Assembly (NCBI RefSeq): GCF_003674065.1
Contig: NZ_RDBE01000007.1
Location: 234,893-298,892, forward strand
Direction of reading: 5' to 3'
Length of the DNA stretch: 64,000 nt
Origin: Nocardioides mangrovicus
GTDB lineage: Bacteria > Actinomycetota > Actinomycetes > Propionibacteriales > Nocardioidaceae
The position numbers were made by a program, and so were the translations under genes. The notes beneath the pieces were generated by a model, which made no database searches, was not told where the DNA came from, and was given only the letters and a program-made list of their open reading frames with translations. Below, in pieces: positions 52,615 to 60,926 of the stretch; positions within the stretch are counted from its first letter, which is position 1, and the number at the start of each line of letters is the position of its first letter.

Positions 52615-54609
52615 ATGTCCTCGGTCTGGACCCACCGCATCGAGCACGGTGTCCGCATCCCCATGCGCGACGGCACCCTGCTCTCCGCCGACCTCTACCT
52701 GCCCGACGGGGAGGGCCCGTGGCCGCTGGTGCTGGAGTACCAGCCCTACCGCAAGGACGAGGTCGACTCCGAGAAGCGCTTCTACACAGGCCTGCCGGAG
52801 CACGGGTATGTCGTCGCGCGCCTCGACGTCCGCGGCACCGGTGCCTCACCCGGGACGGTCAGCGATGAGTACGTCGAGCAGGAGCAGCAGGACGGGTACG
52901 ACGCCGTCGAGTGGCTCGCCGAGCAGCCGTTCTGCGACGGCAATGTCAACATGATGGGCATCTCCTACGGGGGCTTCACCGCGCTGCAGGTCGCCGCCAC
53001 CCAGCCGCCGCACCTGCGCTCGGTGATCCCCATGCACTTCACCGACGACCGCTACCGCGACGACTGCCACTACGTGGGCGGGCACCCCCGGATGTACTAC
53101 GACATCGGCTTCTACGGCACCTTCATGGTCGCCTACAACGCACTCCCGCCCGACCCGTCCTGGGCCGAGGACTGGGCCGAGGTCTGGCAGCAGCACCTCG
53201 AGGGCGACGAGCCGTACCTGCTCACGTGGCTGAGCAACCAGACGGACGGTCCGTACTGGCGCCACGGCTCCGTCGGCGACATCGCGGAAGACATCCGCTG
53301 CCCGGTCTTCATGATCGGCGGCTGGGGCGACGGGTACCGCAACGCGCCGCTGCGCCTCTACGAGAAGCTGACCGTGCCGGCCCGGGTGCTGATGGGCCCC
53401 TGGAACCACGCCGTGCCGGACTCCGCCGTCCCGGGTCCGCGGATCGACCACCTGCACGAGGTGGTGCGCTGGCTCGACCACTGGTGCGGTCGCGAGGGCG
53501 GGGACGCCGGGCTCGACCCGGCGCCCGTCGTCGTCTACGAGCAGCACTTCGAGCCACCGGTGGACGCCGACCGCACCCTGCAGCCCGGCTGCTGGCGGGC
53601 TGAGCGCAGCTGGCCGCCGGCCGGTGCTGCGACGACCACGCTGCACCTGGGAGAGGACGGCACCCTGGCCGCGGACGCCCCCGACCCGGGGCAGGACACG
53701 CTTGTCTACGACGCGACCGTGGGCACCCACGGCGGACTCTGGTCGGCGGGGGTGGCGTTCGGACTGCCCGGCGACCAGCGGCCCGACGAGGCCCGCTCGG
53801 CGGTCTACACCACGGAGCCCCTGACCGAGGACCTCCACCTCCTGGGCCGGGCCACGCTCACCTTGCACGTCTCGACGAGCGCCACAGTGATCGGTTTCGT
53901 CGCCAACCTCAACGACGTTGCTCCCGACGGGTCGTCACAGCTGGTGGCCAAGGGAGTCCTAAACGCGACCCGGCGCGAGTCGCTCAGCACCCCGCAGCCA
54001 CTCGAGCCCGGCCGGATCTACGAGTTACAGATCGAGATTGACACCACGTCGTGGCGCTTCCAGCGCGGTCACCGTCTTCGGATCGCCGTCGCCAACGCCG
54101 ACTGGCCGAATATGTGGCCCACGCCCGAACCCGCCACCAGCCTCCTGCATTGCGGTACCGGACACCTCTCCCGTCTGGAGATCCCCACCGCGCCAGCCAC
54201 GCCCGAGGTCGAAGCGCCCGTCTTCCGGGCGGCACCCGACGAGCCCGAGCCCCATCTCTCGCTCGCCCACGCACCGACGTGGCGCGTCGAGCGCGACGCG
54301 CTGAGCCGGCAGACGTGGGTGCGCTACCACTTCGACTACGCCGAGCGGGTCAACGCCCACACTGTCGTCGAGCGCAGCTACGACTTCGAGACCCACGTCG
54401 ACCCCGACGACCCCGCCCGTGCGAGCGCACACGGCGCGCACACCAGCACCATCCGTCGAGAGGGCACGACGACCGTCGCGGTCGCCGGGACGACAATCAC
54501 CGGCTCACCCACCCACTTCCACCTCACCACCCAAGTGCAGGTCCACGTCAACGGAGTTCATCGAGCTGCCCGCAACTGGACAATCTCTATCCCGCGAGAG
54601 CTGTGCTAA
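52615..54609 (+). CDS. CocE/NonD-family hydrolase (S15 X-Pro peptidase-like)
   Basis: A 664-residue alpha/beta-hydrolase. The nucleophile is Ser117 in MMGISYGGFTAL, the acid probably the Asp in GGWGDGYRNAPLR, and the base the His in GPWNHAVPDS. The C-terminal 250 residues form the jelly-roll domain of the family (TLHVSTSATVIGFVANLNDV). Members cleave acyl esters, beta-lactam-like acids or X-Pro peptides. There is no signal peptide. It starts 56 bases after the transporter with AGGAG before the ATG, so it probably acts on the imported compound in the cytoplasm. Confidence 0.88.
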   Translation: MSSVWTHRIEHGVRIPMRDGTLLSADLYLPDGEGPWPLVLEYQPYRKDEVDSEKRFYTGLPEHGYVVARLDVRGTGASPGTVSDEYVEQEQQDGYDAVEWLAEQPFCDGNVNMMGISYGGFTALQVAATQPPHLRSVIPMHFTDDRYRDDCHYVGGHPRMYYDIGFYGTFMVAYNALPPDPSWAEDWAEVWQQHLEGDEPYLLTWLSNQTDGPYWRHGSVGDIAEDIRCPVFMIGGWGDGYRNAPLRLYEKLTVPARVLMGPWNHAVPDSAVPGPRIDHLHEVVRWLDHWCGREGGDAGLDPAPVVVYEQHFEPPVDADRTLQPGCWRAERSWPPAGAATTTLHLGEDGTLAADAPDPGQDTLVYDATVGTHGGLWSAGVAFGLPGDQRPDEARSAVYTTEPLTEDLHLLGRATLTLHVSTSATVIGFVANLNDVAPDGSSQLVAKGVLNATRRESLSTPQPLEPGRIYELQIEIDTTSWRFQRGHRLRIAVANADWPNMWPTPEPATSLLHCGTGHLSRLEIPTAPATPEVEAPVFRAAPDEPEPHLSLAHAPTWRVERDALSRQTWVRYHFDYAERVNAHTVVERSYDFETHVDPDDPARASAHGAHTSTIRREGTTTVAVAGTTITGSPTHFHLTTQVQVHVNGVHRAARNWTISIPRELC

Positions 54610-54850
54610 CCCGAAGCCGCTTCACCGTTGTTGACAAGGCCAGGTGCGGACGGCGGGGTCACCACTCGCGCGTCTCGACGGCCACGACACGTCCAGGCTG
54701 ATATGACGGGTCTGGCCAGACGGCTCCGAGATCAAGCAGGGCCGTTGCGCCGGCAGTCAGGCGGCGGTGAGCACGGACAACGTGATTTTCGTCTTCCGTC
54801 AGGACAGGCACTCTGCATCCGGGTGCTATCGCCGCACATTGGAGGCAACC

Positions 54851-55084
54851 GTGGACGTCACGACTTCGCGCACGCGCGACCTCGACCAGCACAGCGATGG
54901 TGAGCTGCTCACGCTGGCCGAAGTAGCCGACTTCCTGCGAGTTCCGGTCAACACCTTGCGCTACTGGCGACAGATCGGTCGCGGACCGCGCTTCTTCAAA
55001 ATGGGTCGACACCTGGTCACGAGCGCGGCCGACCTGCGAACCTGGGTGCAGAGCCAGAAGGACGGGGCATCGCCGGTCGCGTGA
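54851..55084 (+). CDS. Excisionase / MerR-like HTH protein
   Basis: A 77-residue DNA-binding protein: LLTLAEVADFLRVPVNTLRY followed by WRQIGRGPRFFKMGRHLVTS, the pattern of excisionase-type helix-turn-helix proteins. The GTG at 54851 has GGAGG five bases upstream. It stands just before the integrase and would direct excision of the island. Confidence 0.88.
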   Translation: MDVTTSRTRDLDQHSDGELLTLAEVADFLRVPVNTLRYWRQIGRGPRFFKMGRHLVTSAADLRTWVQSQKDGASPVA

Positions 55085-55135
55085 GCATCGGCTGGGCCGA
55101 CTGCGACGCGTCCATCGGCATCCTTGAGGAGAGTC

Positions 55136-56296
55136 ATGGCCAGCATTCGCAAGCGCAGCGTCAGCTGGACTAACTCCAACGGGCGCGTACGAGGCGCCTC
55201 CCGCTACGAGGCGCATTTCCGTGACCGCGCCGGCCAGCAGCACCGGCGCATGTTCGCGCTCAAGAAGGAAGCGCAGCAGTGGCTGGATGAGCAGACAGCT
55301 GGGTTGGTCGTCGGACAGTGGGCCGATCCGCAGGCCGGCAAGGAGTCGTTGGCCGCGTTCGCGGAGCGCTGGCGCCAGCGACAGGTGCACGCGCCGACGA
55401 CCGAGGCCGCGTTCGAGACCAGTCTTCGAAACCACATCTACCCGGTGCTCGGCCCAGTGCGGCTGGACTCCATCACCTCTGCCGACGTCCAGAGACTGGT
55501 CAAGCAGTGGAGCTTGACGGCTGCGCCGTCGACCGTTCGGCAGCGCTACACGGTGCTGTCCATAGTGCTCAGAGCAGCCGTACGGGAGCGGGTCATCGCC
55601 GTGACACCGTGCGAACGGATCAAGCTGCCCAAGGTGGCACCGGCCTCGAGCCTGGTGCCCATCTCTACAGCAACGGTCCTCGCCCTGCGTGGGGAGATCG
55701 CAGCTCGCTACAGCGCACTGATCACGGTCGGCGCCGGGACCGGAATGCGTCGGGGAGAGCTCCTCGGTCTGACGCTGGACCGGGTCTCGTTCGACTTTGC
55801 AACGATCCGGGTGGATCGCCAGCTGGTTCGAGCCTCAGTCGGTGACGAAGTCCGGTTCGCCTCACCCAAGACCGACGCCTCGGTCCGAACCATCCCCGTC
55901 GCGGACGTCGTCCTCGACGCCATCCGGGCGCACCTCGAGACGTTCGGCACTCACTCTTCGGGCCTGGTGTTCTCCTCTGCGATCGGCACGCCGCTTCGAA
56001 CGAGCACCCTGTGGACCGCCTGGCGGGCGGCAGCGCGACGCGTCGGTACAACGGCCACCCCACACGACCTGCGTCACTACTACGCCTCCCTGCAGATCCA
56101 GGGCGGCACCTCCATCAAGGCGTTGCAGGCGCTACTGGGCCACAAATCGGCCGTCGAGACATGGGACACCTACGGCCACCTCATGGGCGACGAGGACACC
56201 CGATCGCGGACAGTGGTGCAGTCCGCCTTTGAGGGCCCCGCTGTCAGAGGCGTCGGTACGGAGCCCATCCCGTTACGACCTCCGAACCCTCGCTGA
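55136..56296 (+). CDS. Tyrosine recombinase (phage-type integrase)
   Basis: A 386-residue integrase with an N-terminal arm-binding domain (about 1-60), a SAM-like core-binding domain (70-165) and a C-terminal catalytic domain. Active-site residues are all present: R205 in GTGMRRGEL, K245 in SPKTDAS, H310 and R313 in TPHDLRHYYAS, H336 in LLGHKS, and Y346 in DTYGHL. The ATG has TTGAGGAGAG upstream. It lies between the excisionase and the right attachment site, about 235 bases from rnpB, and is expected to recombine at the rnpB 3' end. Confidence 0.95.
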   Translation: MASIRKRSVSWTNSNGRVRGASRYEAHFRDRAGQQHRRMFALKKEAQQWLDEQTAGLVVGQWADPQAGKESLAAFAERWRQRQVHAPTTEAAFETSLRNHIYPVLGPVRLDSITSADVQRLVKQWSLTAAPSTVRQRYTVLSIVLRAAVRERVIAVTPCERIKLPKVAPASSLVPISTATVLALRGEIAARYSALITVGAGTGMRRGELLGLTLDRVSFDFATIRVDRQLVRASVGDEVRFASPKTDASVRTIPVADVVLDAIRAHLETFGTHSSGLVFSSAIGTPLRTSTLWTAWRAAARRVGTTATPHDLRHYYASLQIQGGTSIKALQALLGHKSAVETWDTYGHLMGDEDTRSRTVVQSAFEGPAVRGVGTEPIPLRPPNPR

Positions 56297-56459
56297 GACG
56301 GACATCGCCAACCGCTACGGCGGAGACGTCCGCGTGCGTCCGCAGACGTGCTCGCGAGGGCCGGGCGATGGGTCGGCGGCCGCCGACGCCGGGGCCGACG
56401 TGCCGCCTCTGGGACCCGCCGGAAACTGCCTGTTCGAGCCGGCTGGCGAGGGCACCGAG

Positions 56460-56491
56460 TGAAAAAGTTGTGCACAGTATGTGCACAGTAG
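56460..56491. repeat. Right arm repeat, likely integrase arm-type site
   Basis: TGAAAAAGTTGTGCACAGTA continues into TGTGCACAGTAG. It matches 31450-31481 at 31 of 32 bases and contains two exact TGTGCACAGTA units in tandem. It lies 41 bases inside the right attachment core. Confidence 0.7.
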
Positions 56492-56530
56492 AGGCCTCCG
56501 AAATGCGTTTGCCCAGGTCAGAGGCCTAAA

Positions 56531-56940
56531 AGCGGACGGGCTGGCCTGTAGGCCGGGTTCTGTCCCCGGGGCCGTTGCCGGCGCCCGGTGGGCGACCATC
56601 CATCTACGACGACCGTTGCCGGCCGCCTCCTGCAGTCCACCCGCGGACGATGAGGCGGGCCGCCTCGTCCGCGCGGACCCTCCGGGGAGGGTCCTTCTTG
56701 ACCTTGCTCCAGGCGGGGTTTGCCGAGCCGCGACGGTCGCCCGCCGCGCTGGTGGTCTCTTACACCACCGTTTCACCCTGACCGCTGCCGTGAGGCAGTG
56801 GCGGTCTGTTCTCTGTGGCACTGTCCCGCGGGTTTCCCCGGGTGGGTGTTACCCACCGCCCTGCCCTGTGGAGCCCGGACCTTCCTCGACGTCCGCCCCC
56901 GTGGGGGTGTGCGCCGCGGTCGCCCGGCCAGCCCATCCGC
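56531..56940 (-). ncRNA. rnpB: RNase P RNA (bacterial type A), with right attachment site at its 3' end
   Basis: The minus strand begins CGGATGGGCTGGCCGGGCG and ends CAGGCCAGCCCGTCCG, so the two ends pair as helix P1. The conserved parts GAGGAAGGTCCGGGCTCC, CACAGAGAACAGACCGCC and AGGGTGAAACGGTG are present. It is the catalytic RNA that trims tRNA 5' ends. Bases 56532-56557 are the integration core shared with 31326-31351, so the gene was restored on insertion. A short TTTT lies just past the 3' end. Confidence 0.93.
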
Positions 56941-56973
56941 ACGAGCAGGATAGGCCCTTGAGAGGGTGGGTGC

Positions 56974-57777
56974 GTGCCTGACATCGCGGTGATCGGCGGC
57001 TCCGGCTTCTACACCTTCCTCGACGACCCCGACGACCTGCGCGTGGCGACGCCCTACGGCGAGGTCGCGGTCTCCGTGGGGAACGTGGCCGGGCGTGAGG
57101 TGGCCTTCCTGCCGCGCCACGGCGCGCACCACGAGTACCCGCCGCACGGGGTGAACTACCGCGGCAACCTGTGGGCGCTGGGTTCCCTCGGGGTCCGGCA
57201 GGTGCTCGGCCCGTGCGCCGTGGGCAGCCTGCGGCCCGAGCTGGGCCCCGGCACCCTGGTGCTACCCGACCAGCTGGTCGACCGCACCAGCGGCCGCGTC
57301 CAGACCTACATCGAGGCCGGGGCCTCGCACGCACCCTTCGCCGACCCGTACTGCCCACGGATCGCCGAGCACGTGCTGGCCGGTGAGCCGGAGGTGGTCG
57401 GTGGCGGCACGATGGTGGTGGTCGAGGGTCCTCGCTTCAGCACCCGCGCCGAGTCGCAGTGGTTCGCCGCCCAGGGCTGGTCGCTGGTGAACATGACCGG
57501 GCACCCCGAGGCCGTCCTGGCCCGCGAGCTCGGCCTCTGCTACTCCGCGCTGGCGCTGGTGACCGACCTCGACGCCGGCCTGGAGGTGGGCGAGGGCGTC
57601 GGCCAGGCCGAGGTCTTCCGGATCTTCGCCGAGAACATCGAGCGGCTCAAGGCGCTGCTGGGCCGTGTGATCGCCGACCTGCCCGACCCGGCCGGCTGCA
57701 CCTGCTCGAGCTGGATGGACGGCGTCGAGCTCGCCTACGAGCTGCCCGCCGAGCTGCCGTCGTCGGAGCGCTCGTGA
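56974..57777 (+). CDS. S-methyl-5'-thioadenosine phosphorylase family (purine nucleoside phosphorylase)
   Basis: A 267-residue phosphorylase. IAVIGGSGFYTFLDD, FLPRHGAHHEYPPHGVNYRG, and VVVEGPRFSTRAESQWF with VNMTGHPEAVLARELGLCYS are typical of the MTAP/PNP family. It cleaves methylthioadenosine (or a related nucleoside) with phosphate. The start is GTG 56974, after the rnpB promoter region. It overlaps the epimerase by GTGA. Confidence 0.9.
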   Translation: MPDIAVIGGSGFYTFLDDPDDLRVATPYGEVAVSVGNVAGREVAFLPRHGAHHEYPPHGVNYRGNLWALGSLGVRQVLGPCAVGSLRPELGPGTLVLPDQLVDRTSGRVQTYIEAGASHAPFADPYCPRIAEHVLAGEPEVVGGGTMVVVEGPRFSTRAESQWFAAQGWSLVNMTGHPEAVLARELGLCYSALALVTDLDAGLEVGEGVGQAEVFRIFAENIERLKALLGRVIADLPDPAGCTCSSWMDGVELAYELPAELPSSERS

Positions 57778-58793
57778 AGGTGCTGCTCACCGGCAGCGCC
57801 GGGTTCATCGGCGGCGCCGTCTCGCGTCGGCTGCTCGAGCGGGGCCACGAGGTGGTCGGCCTCGACGCGCTCATCCCCGAGGCGCACGGAGCCGGCGCCG
57901 TCGTGCCCGAGGGCACGGTCCTCGGCGATCTGCGCGAGCCGCGGGCCTGGGAGCACCTGCTCGACGACGTCGATGCGGTCTGCCACCAGGCGGCGATGGT
58001 GGGCGCCGGTGCGAGCGTGGCCGACCTACCCTCCTACGCCGACCACAACGACCACGGCACCGCGCAGCTGCTGGCGGCGATGAGTCGCCACGGGGTCTCC
58101 CGGATCGTCTTCGCCTCCTCGATGGTGGTCTACGGCGAGGGCCGCTACGCGTGCGAGGAGCACGGGCTGCGCAGCACCGGCGTCCGTCCGGTGGCCGACC
58201 TCGAGGCCGGCCGCTTCGACCACGCCTGCGACCTGTGCGGCCGGCCGCTGCAGTGGCGCACGGTGCCCGAGGACGCGCCGCTGGACCCGCGCAGCAGCTA
58301 CGCCGCGAGCAAGCTCGCCACCGAGCACTACGCCCGCGCCTGGGTGCGGCAGGCGCCCGGGGATGCGACCGCGCTGCGTTACCACAACGTCTACGGCCCG
58401 GGCATGCCGCGCGACACCCCGTACTCCGGCGTCGCGGCGATCTTCCGCTCCGCGATGGAGCGCGGCGAGGCGCCCCGGGTCTTCGAGGACGGCGCCCAGC
58501 AGCGCGACTTCGTGCACGTCGACGACATCGCCCTGGCCAACGTGCTGGCCCTGGAGCAGCAGGGCGAGGGCTACCGCGCCTACAACGTCTGCTCGGGACG
58601 GCCGGTGACCATCGCCGAGGTGGCGCGCGTGCTCACCGGGCGGGAGCCGACGGTGACCGGGGAGTACCGCCTCGGCGACGTCCGCCACGTGGTCGCCTCC
58701 CCAGAGCTCGCCGCGAGGGAGCTGGGCTTCCGGGCGCAGGTGATGCCCGAGGACGGGCTCGAGGACTTCCGCACGGCCCCGCTCCGGGGGTAG
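57774..58793 (+). CDS. NAD-dependent sugar epimerase/dehydratase
   Basis: A 339-residue extended short-chain reductase. The cofactor motif GSAGFIGGAVSRRLLERGHE is at the N-terminus, the catalytic motif YAASK with the upstream SSMVVYGEG, and RYHNVYGPGM and FVHVDDIALANVLALE follow. An insertion with CDLCGRPLQW (a Cys pair) is not usual. It probably makes or modifies a nucleotide sugar for the adjoining glycosyltransferases. Its stop lies within the long hairpin. Confidence 0.88.
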   Translation: MKVLLTGSAGFIGGAVSRRLLERGHEVVGLDALIPEAHGAGAVVPEGTVLGDLREPRAWEHLLDDVDAVCHQAAMVGAGASVADLPSYADHNDHGTAQLLAAMSRHGVSRIVFASSMVVYGEGRYACEEHGLRSTGVRPVADLEAGRFDHACDLCGRPLQWRTVPEDAPLDPRSSYAASKLATEHYARAWVRQAPGDATALRYHNVYGPGMPRDTPYSGVAAIFRSAMERGEAPRVFEDGAQQRDFVHVDDIALANVLALEQQGEGYRAYNVCSGRPVTIAEVARVLTGREPTVTGEYRLGDVRHVVASPELAARELGFRAQVMPEDGLEDFRTAPLRG

Positions 58794-58853
58794 TCCAGAC
58801 CGAGTAGCACCGATGTCGACTTCCGGACCGGTGCTACTCGGTCTGGACTACCC
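58788..58853. terminator. 25-bp perfect inverted repeat between convergent genes
   Basis: The left arm starts at 58788 (GGGTAGTCCAGACCGAGTAG) and continues to 58812; the right arm 58829-58853 is its exact complement. The loop is 16 bases. The TAG stop of the epimerase is inside the left arm, and the convergent gene stops at 58859, six bases beyond the right arm. It can act as a bidirectional terminator despite lacking T-runs. Confidence 0.8.
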
Positions 58854-58858
58854 GGGCT

Positions 58859-60184
58859 CTACCAGCCGGTCTGGAGGAGGTGCTGCACCAGGAGGGCGAC
58901 GACCAGCTGGAGCACCAGGCCTCGTCGCCGCCAGGACTCGGGCAGGAGGGCCACCGAGAGCAGCAGCCAGGGCTCGAAGGGCAGCCAGATCCGCTCGACC
59001 TCGGCCCGGCTCATCTGCGAGAGGTCGACCAGCACCACCATGGCGACGCCGGCCAGGGCCAGGGTCGCCACCACCCGGGTCGCGGGGTCGCGCACCAGAG
59101 TGCGAGCGCGGGCCAGCAGCAGTCCCAGCCCGGCGCCTAGGAGCGGGCCGGCCGAGAACACCAGCGCGCCGAGGTTGGCCCACATCCAGTACGAGGGCGG
59201 GCGCCGCGAGGCGACCCCCTCGTAGTAGCGGATGTGGATCGCCTTCAGGGCTTGCAGGTAGTCGAAGCCGAGCAGGGCGAAGACCCCGACGACGCCGAGA
59301 GCCACGACGGCGGTGATCGGCAGCGGCCACCACGACCTCGCGAGCCACAGCACCGCCAGGCACAGCACGCCCATGACGGGCAGGCCGTAGGAGAGCATGA
59401 CCAGCGCGCCGAGCAGCAGTCCGGCCACCACGGACCAGCCGGCCCGCGCAGCCCACGAGGTCCGCGTCGCCGCCACCGCGAGCGCGGCGACTCCCCACGC
59501 GGCGCAGGTGCCGAACAGCGCATCGGCCGAGACCGCCGACCACACCGCGGCCGGCCCGAACACCAGGAACGGCGCGGCCCGGCGTGCGGCGTCCTCGGCG
59601 TCGAGCACGCGCAGGGTGCACAGCACCGCCGCCGGCGTGGTGGCCACCAGCACCACCAGCACCCATCCGGCGCCGATCCCGGTGTCGAACCCCAGTCGTA
59701 CCAACAGCCAGAAGAACAACGTCGCCCCGGGAGGATGGCCTGCCACGTGGACGGTCCAGTTGTGCGGGGTACGCGCGTAGGTGATCCGGCTGACCCAGTC
59801 GGGCAGTACCGCGGCGAAGTCGGGGTAGCGGCGGGCGGTGTTCATGTACTCGTAGTGGCTGTCGAGGATCGCGCCCATCCCGTGGGGACCGTCGACGTAG
59901 GCGAGCGCCACCATCCAGGCGAGCGCCGCCACGAAGGACCACGCCAGCAGCGCCCGCCACGAGGCCCGCTGGGCCAGGTCGACCGCACGCCACGAGGCCA
60001 GTGCGGCCAGGAGCAGGGCCGGCGCCGTGCCCGGTCCGAGGCGGGGCAGCCACTCGGCGTGCAGCGGCGGAAAGCTGTTCACGTGCACGTTCCAGCCGCT
60101 GACCGCGGGCACCAGCATGGCCGCCGCGGCGAGCAGGAACGCCACCACCAGACCGACGACTGGCAGCCGGTGGGAGCGGGTCAC
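58859..60184 (-). CDS. Multi-span membrane protein, GT-C glycosyltransferase-like
   Basis: A 441-residue protein with about ten to twelve hydrophobic segments. The periplasmic loop after the second span has HYEYMNTARRYPDF, and HVAGHPPGATLFFWLLVRLG follows, like polyprenyl-phosphate-dependent mannosyltransferases of the GT-C fold. No signature gives the sugar. The GTG at 60184 begins the first span; the longer frame overlaps the divergent GT2 gene. It converges on the epimerase. Confidence 0.72.
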   Translation of the reverse strand: MTRSHRLPVVGLVVAFLLAAAAMLVPAVSGWNVHVNSFPPLHAEWLPRLGPGTAPALLLAALASWRAVDLAQRASWRALLAWSFVAALAWMVALAYVDGPHGMGAILDSHYEYMNTARRYPDFAAVLPDWVSRITYARTPHNWTVHVAGHPPGATLFFWLLVRLGFDTGIGAGWVLVVLVATTPAAVLCTLRVLDAEDAARRAAPFLVFGPAAVWSAVSADALFGTCAAWGVAALAVAATRTSWAARAGWSVVAGLLLGALVMLSYGLPVMGVLCLAVLWLARSWWPLPITAVVALGVVGVFALLGFDYLQALKAIHIRYYEGVASRRPPSYWMWANLGALVFSAGPLLGAGLGLLLARARTLVRDPATRVVATLALAGVAMVVLVDLSQMSRAEVERIWLPFEPWLLLSVALLPESWRRRGLVLQLVVALLVQHLLQTGW

Positions 60185-60248
60185 CGGGCGAGCGTAGGGG
60201 TGGCCCGCAAGGATTCTGTAACCGTTGAGGTGAGGTTGAAGGCTCGTC

Positions 60249-60926
60249 GTGTCTCTACCCTTACCTCTCGTGAGCAGCTGTGACGTGGTGATCCCTTGCC
60301 GAGACGAGGCCGGTGCCCTGCCGGCGCTGCTCTCCCAGGTACCCGAGGAGTTCGGGGTGGTCGTCGTCGACAACGGCTCCACCGACGGCACCGGCGAGGT
60401 CGCCTCGGCCCACGGTGCGCGCGTCGTGCGCGAGGAGCGGCCCGGCTACGGCGCCGCCGTCCACGCCGGTCTGGAGGCAGCCAGCGCCGACCTGGTGGCC
60501 GTGCTCGACGGCGACGGCTCGATGGACCCGCGTGAGCTGCCCGCGATGGTGCGCCGCGTCGAGAGCGGGGAGGCCGACCTGGTGTGCGGCCGGCGGCGTC
60601 CGGTCGGCCGGGGCGTGTGGCCCTGGCACGCCCGGGCCGGCAACGTCGCGGTGCTGTGGTGGCTGCGGCGTCGCACCGGTCTCGCGGTGCACGACATCGC
60701 CCCGATGCGCGTGGCCCGTCGCGCCGCGTTGCTCGAGCTCGGCGTCGAGGACCGGCGCTTCGGCTACCCGGTCGAGCTGTTGACCCGTGCCCAGCGCGCC
60801 GGTTGGCGCATGGTCGAGGTCGACGTCAGCTACCGGCCTCGGGCCGCCGGCACGCGCTCGAAGGTCTCCGGCTCGGTGCGAGGCAGTCTGCGGGCCGCCC
60901 GCGACTTCGCGCGGGTGCTGCCATGA
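60249..60926 (+). CDS. Glycosyltransferase family 2
   Basis: A 225-residue GT-A enzyme. VVIPCRDEAGALPALLSQVP is the start of the fold, VVVDNGSTDGTGEVA and VAVLDGDGSMDPRELP hold the nucleotide and metal (DGD) site, and GYPVELLTRAQRAGWRMVEV follows. It resembles dolichyl- or polyprenyl-phosphate glycosyltransferases. A GTG at 60270 is an alternative start. It overlaps the next gene by ATGA, opening a six-gene chain. Confidence 0.87.
   Translation: MSLPLPLVSSCDVVIPCRDEAGALPALLSQVPEEFGVVVVDNGSTDGTGEVASAHGARVVREERPGYGAAVHAGLEAASADLVAVLDGDGSMDPRELPAMVRRVESGEADLVCGRRRPVGRGVWPWHARAGNVAVLWWLRRRTGLAVHDIAPMRVARRAALLELGVEDRRFGYPVELLTRAQRAGWRMVEVDVSYRPRAAGTRSKVSGSVRGSLRAARDFARVLP

Larger units (their letters stand above)
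31326..56557. mobile_element. Integrative (probably mobilisable) genomic island inserted at the rnpB 3' end
   Basis: About 25.2 kb bounded by exact 26-base direct repeats of the rnpB 3' end. A tyrosine integrase and excisionase sit at the rnpB side, and a MobF relaxase lies inside. There are no type IV secretion genes, so it would be mobilised in trans or is now fixed. The left 11 kb contains many broken genes and a visibly lower GC content than the chromosome; the right part carries an intact peptide-transport and hydrolase operon. Confidence 0.85.
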
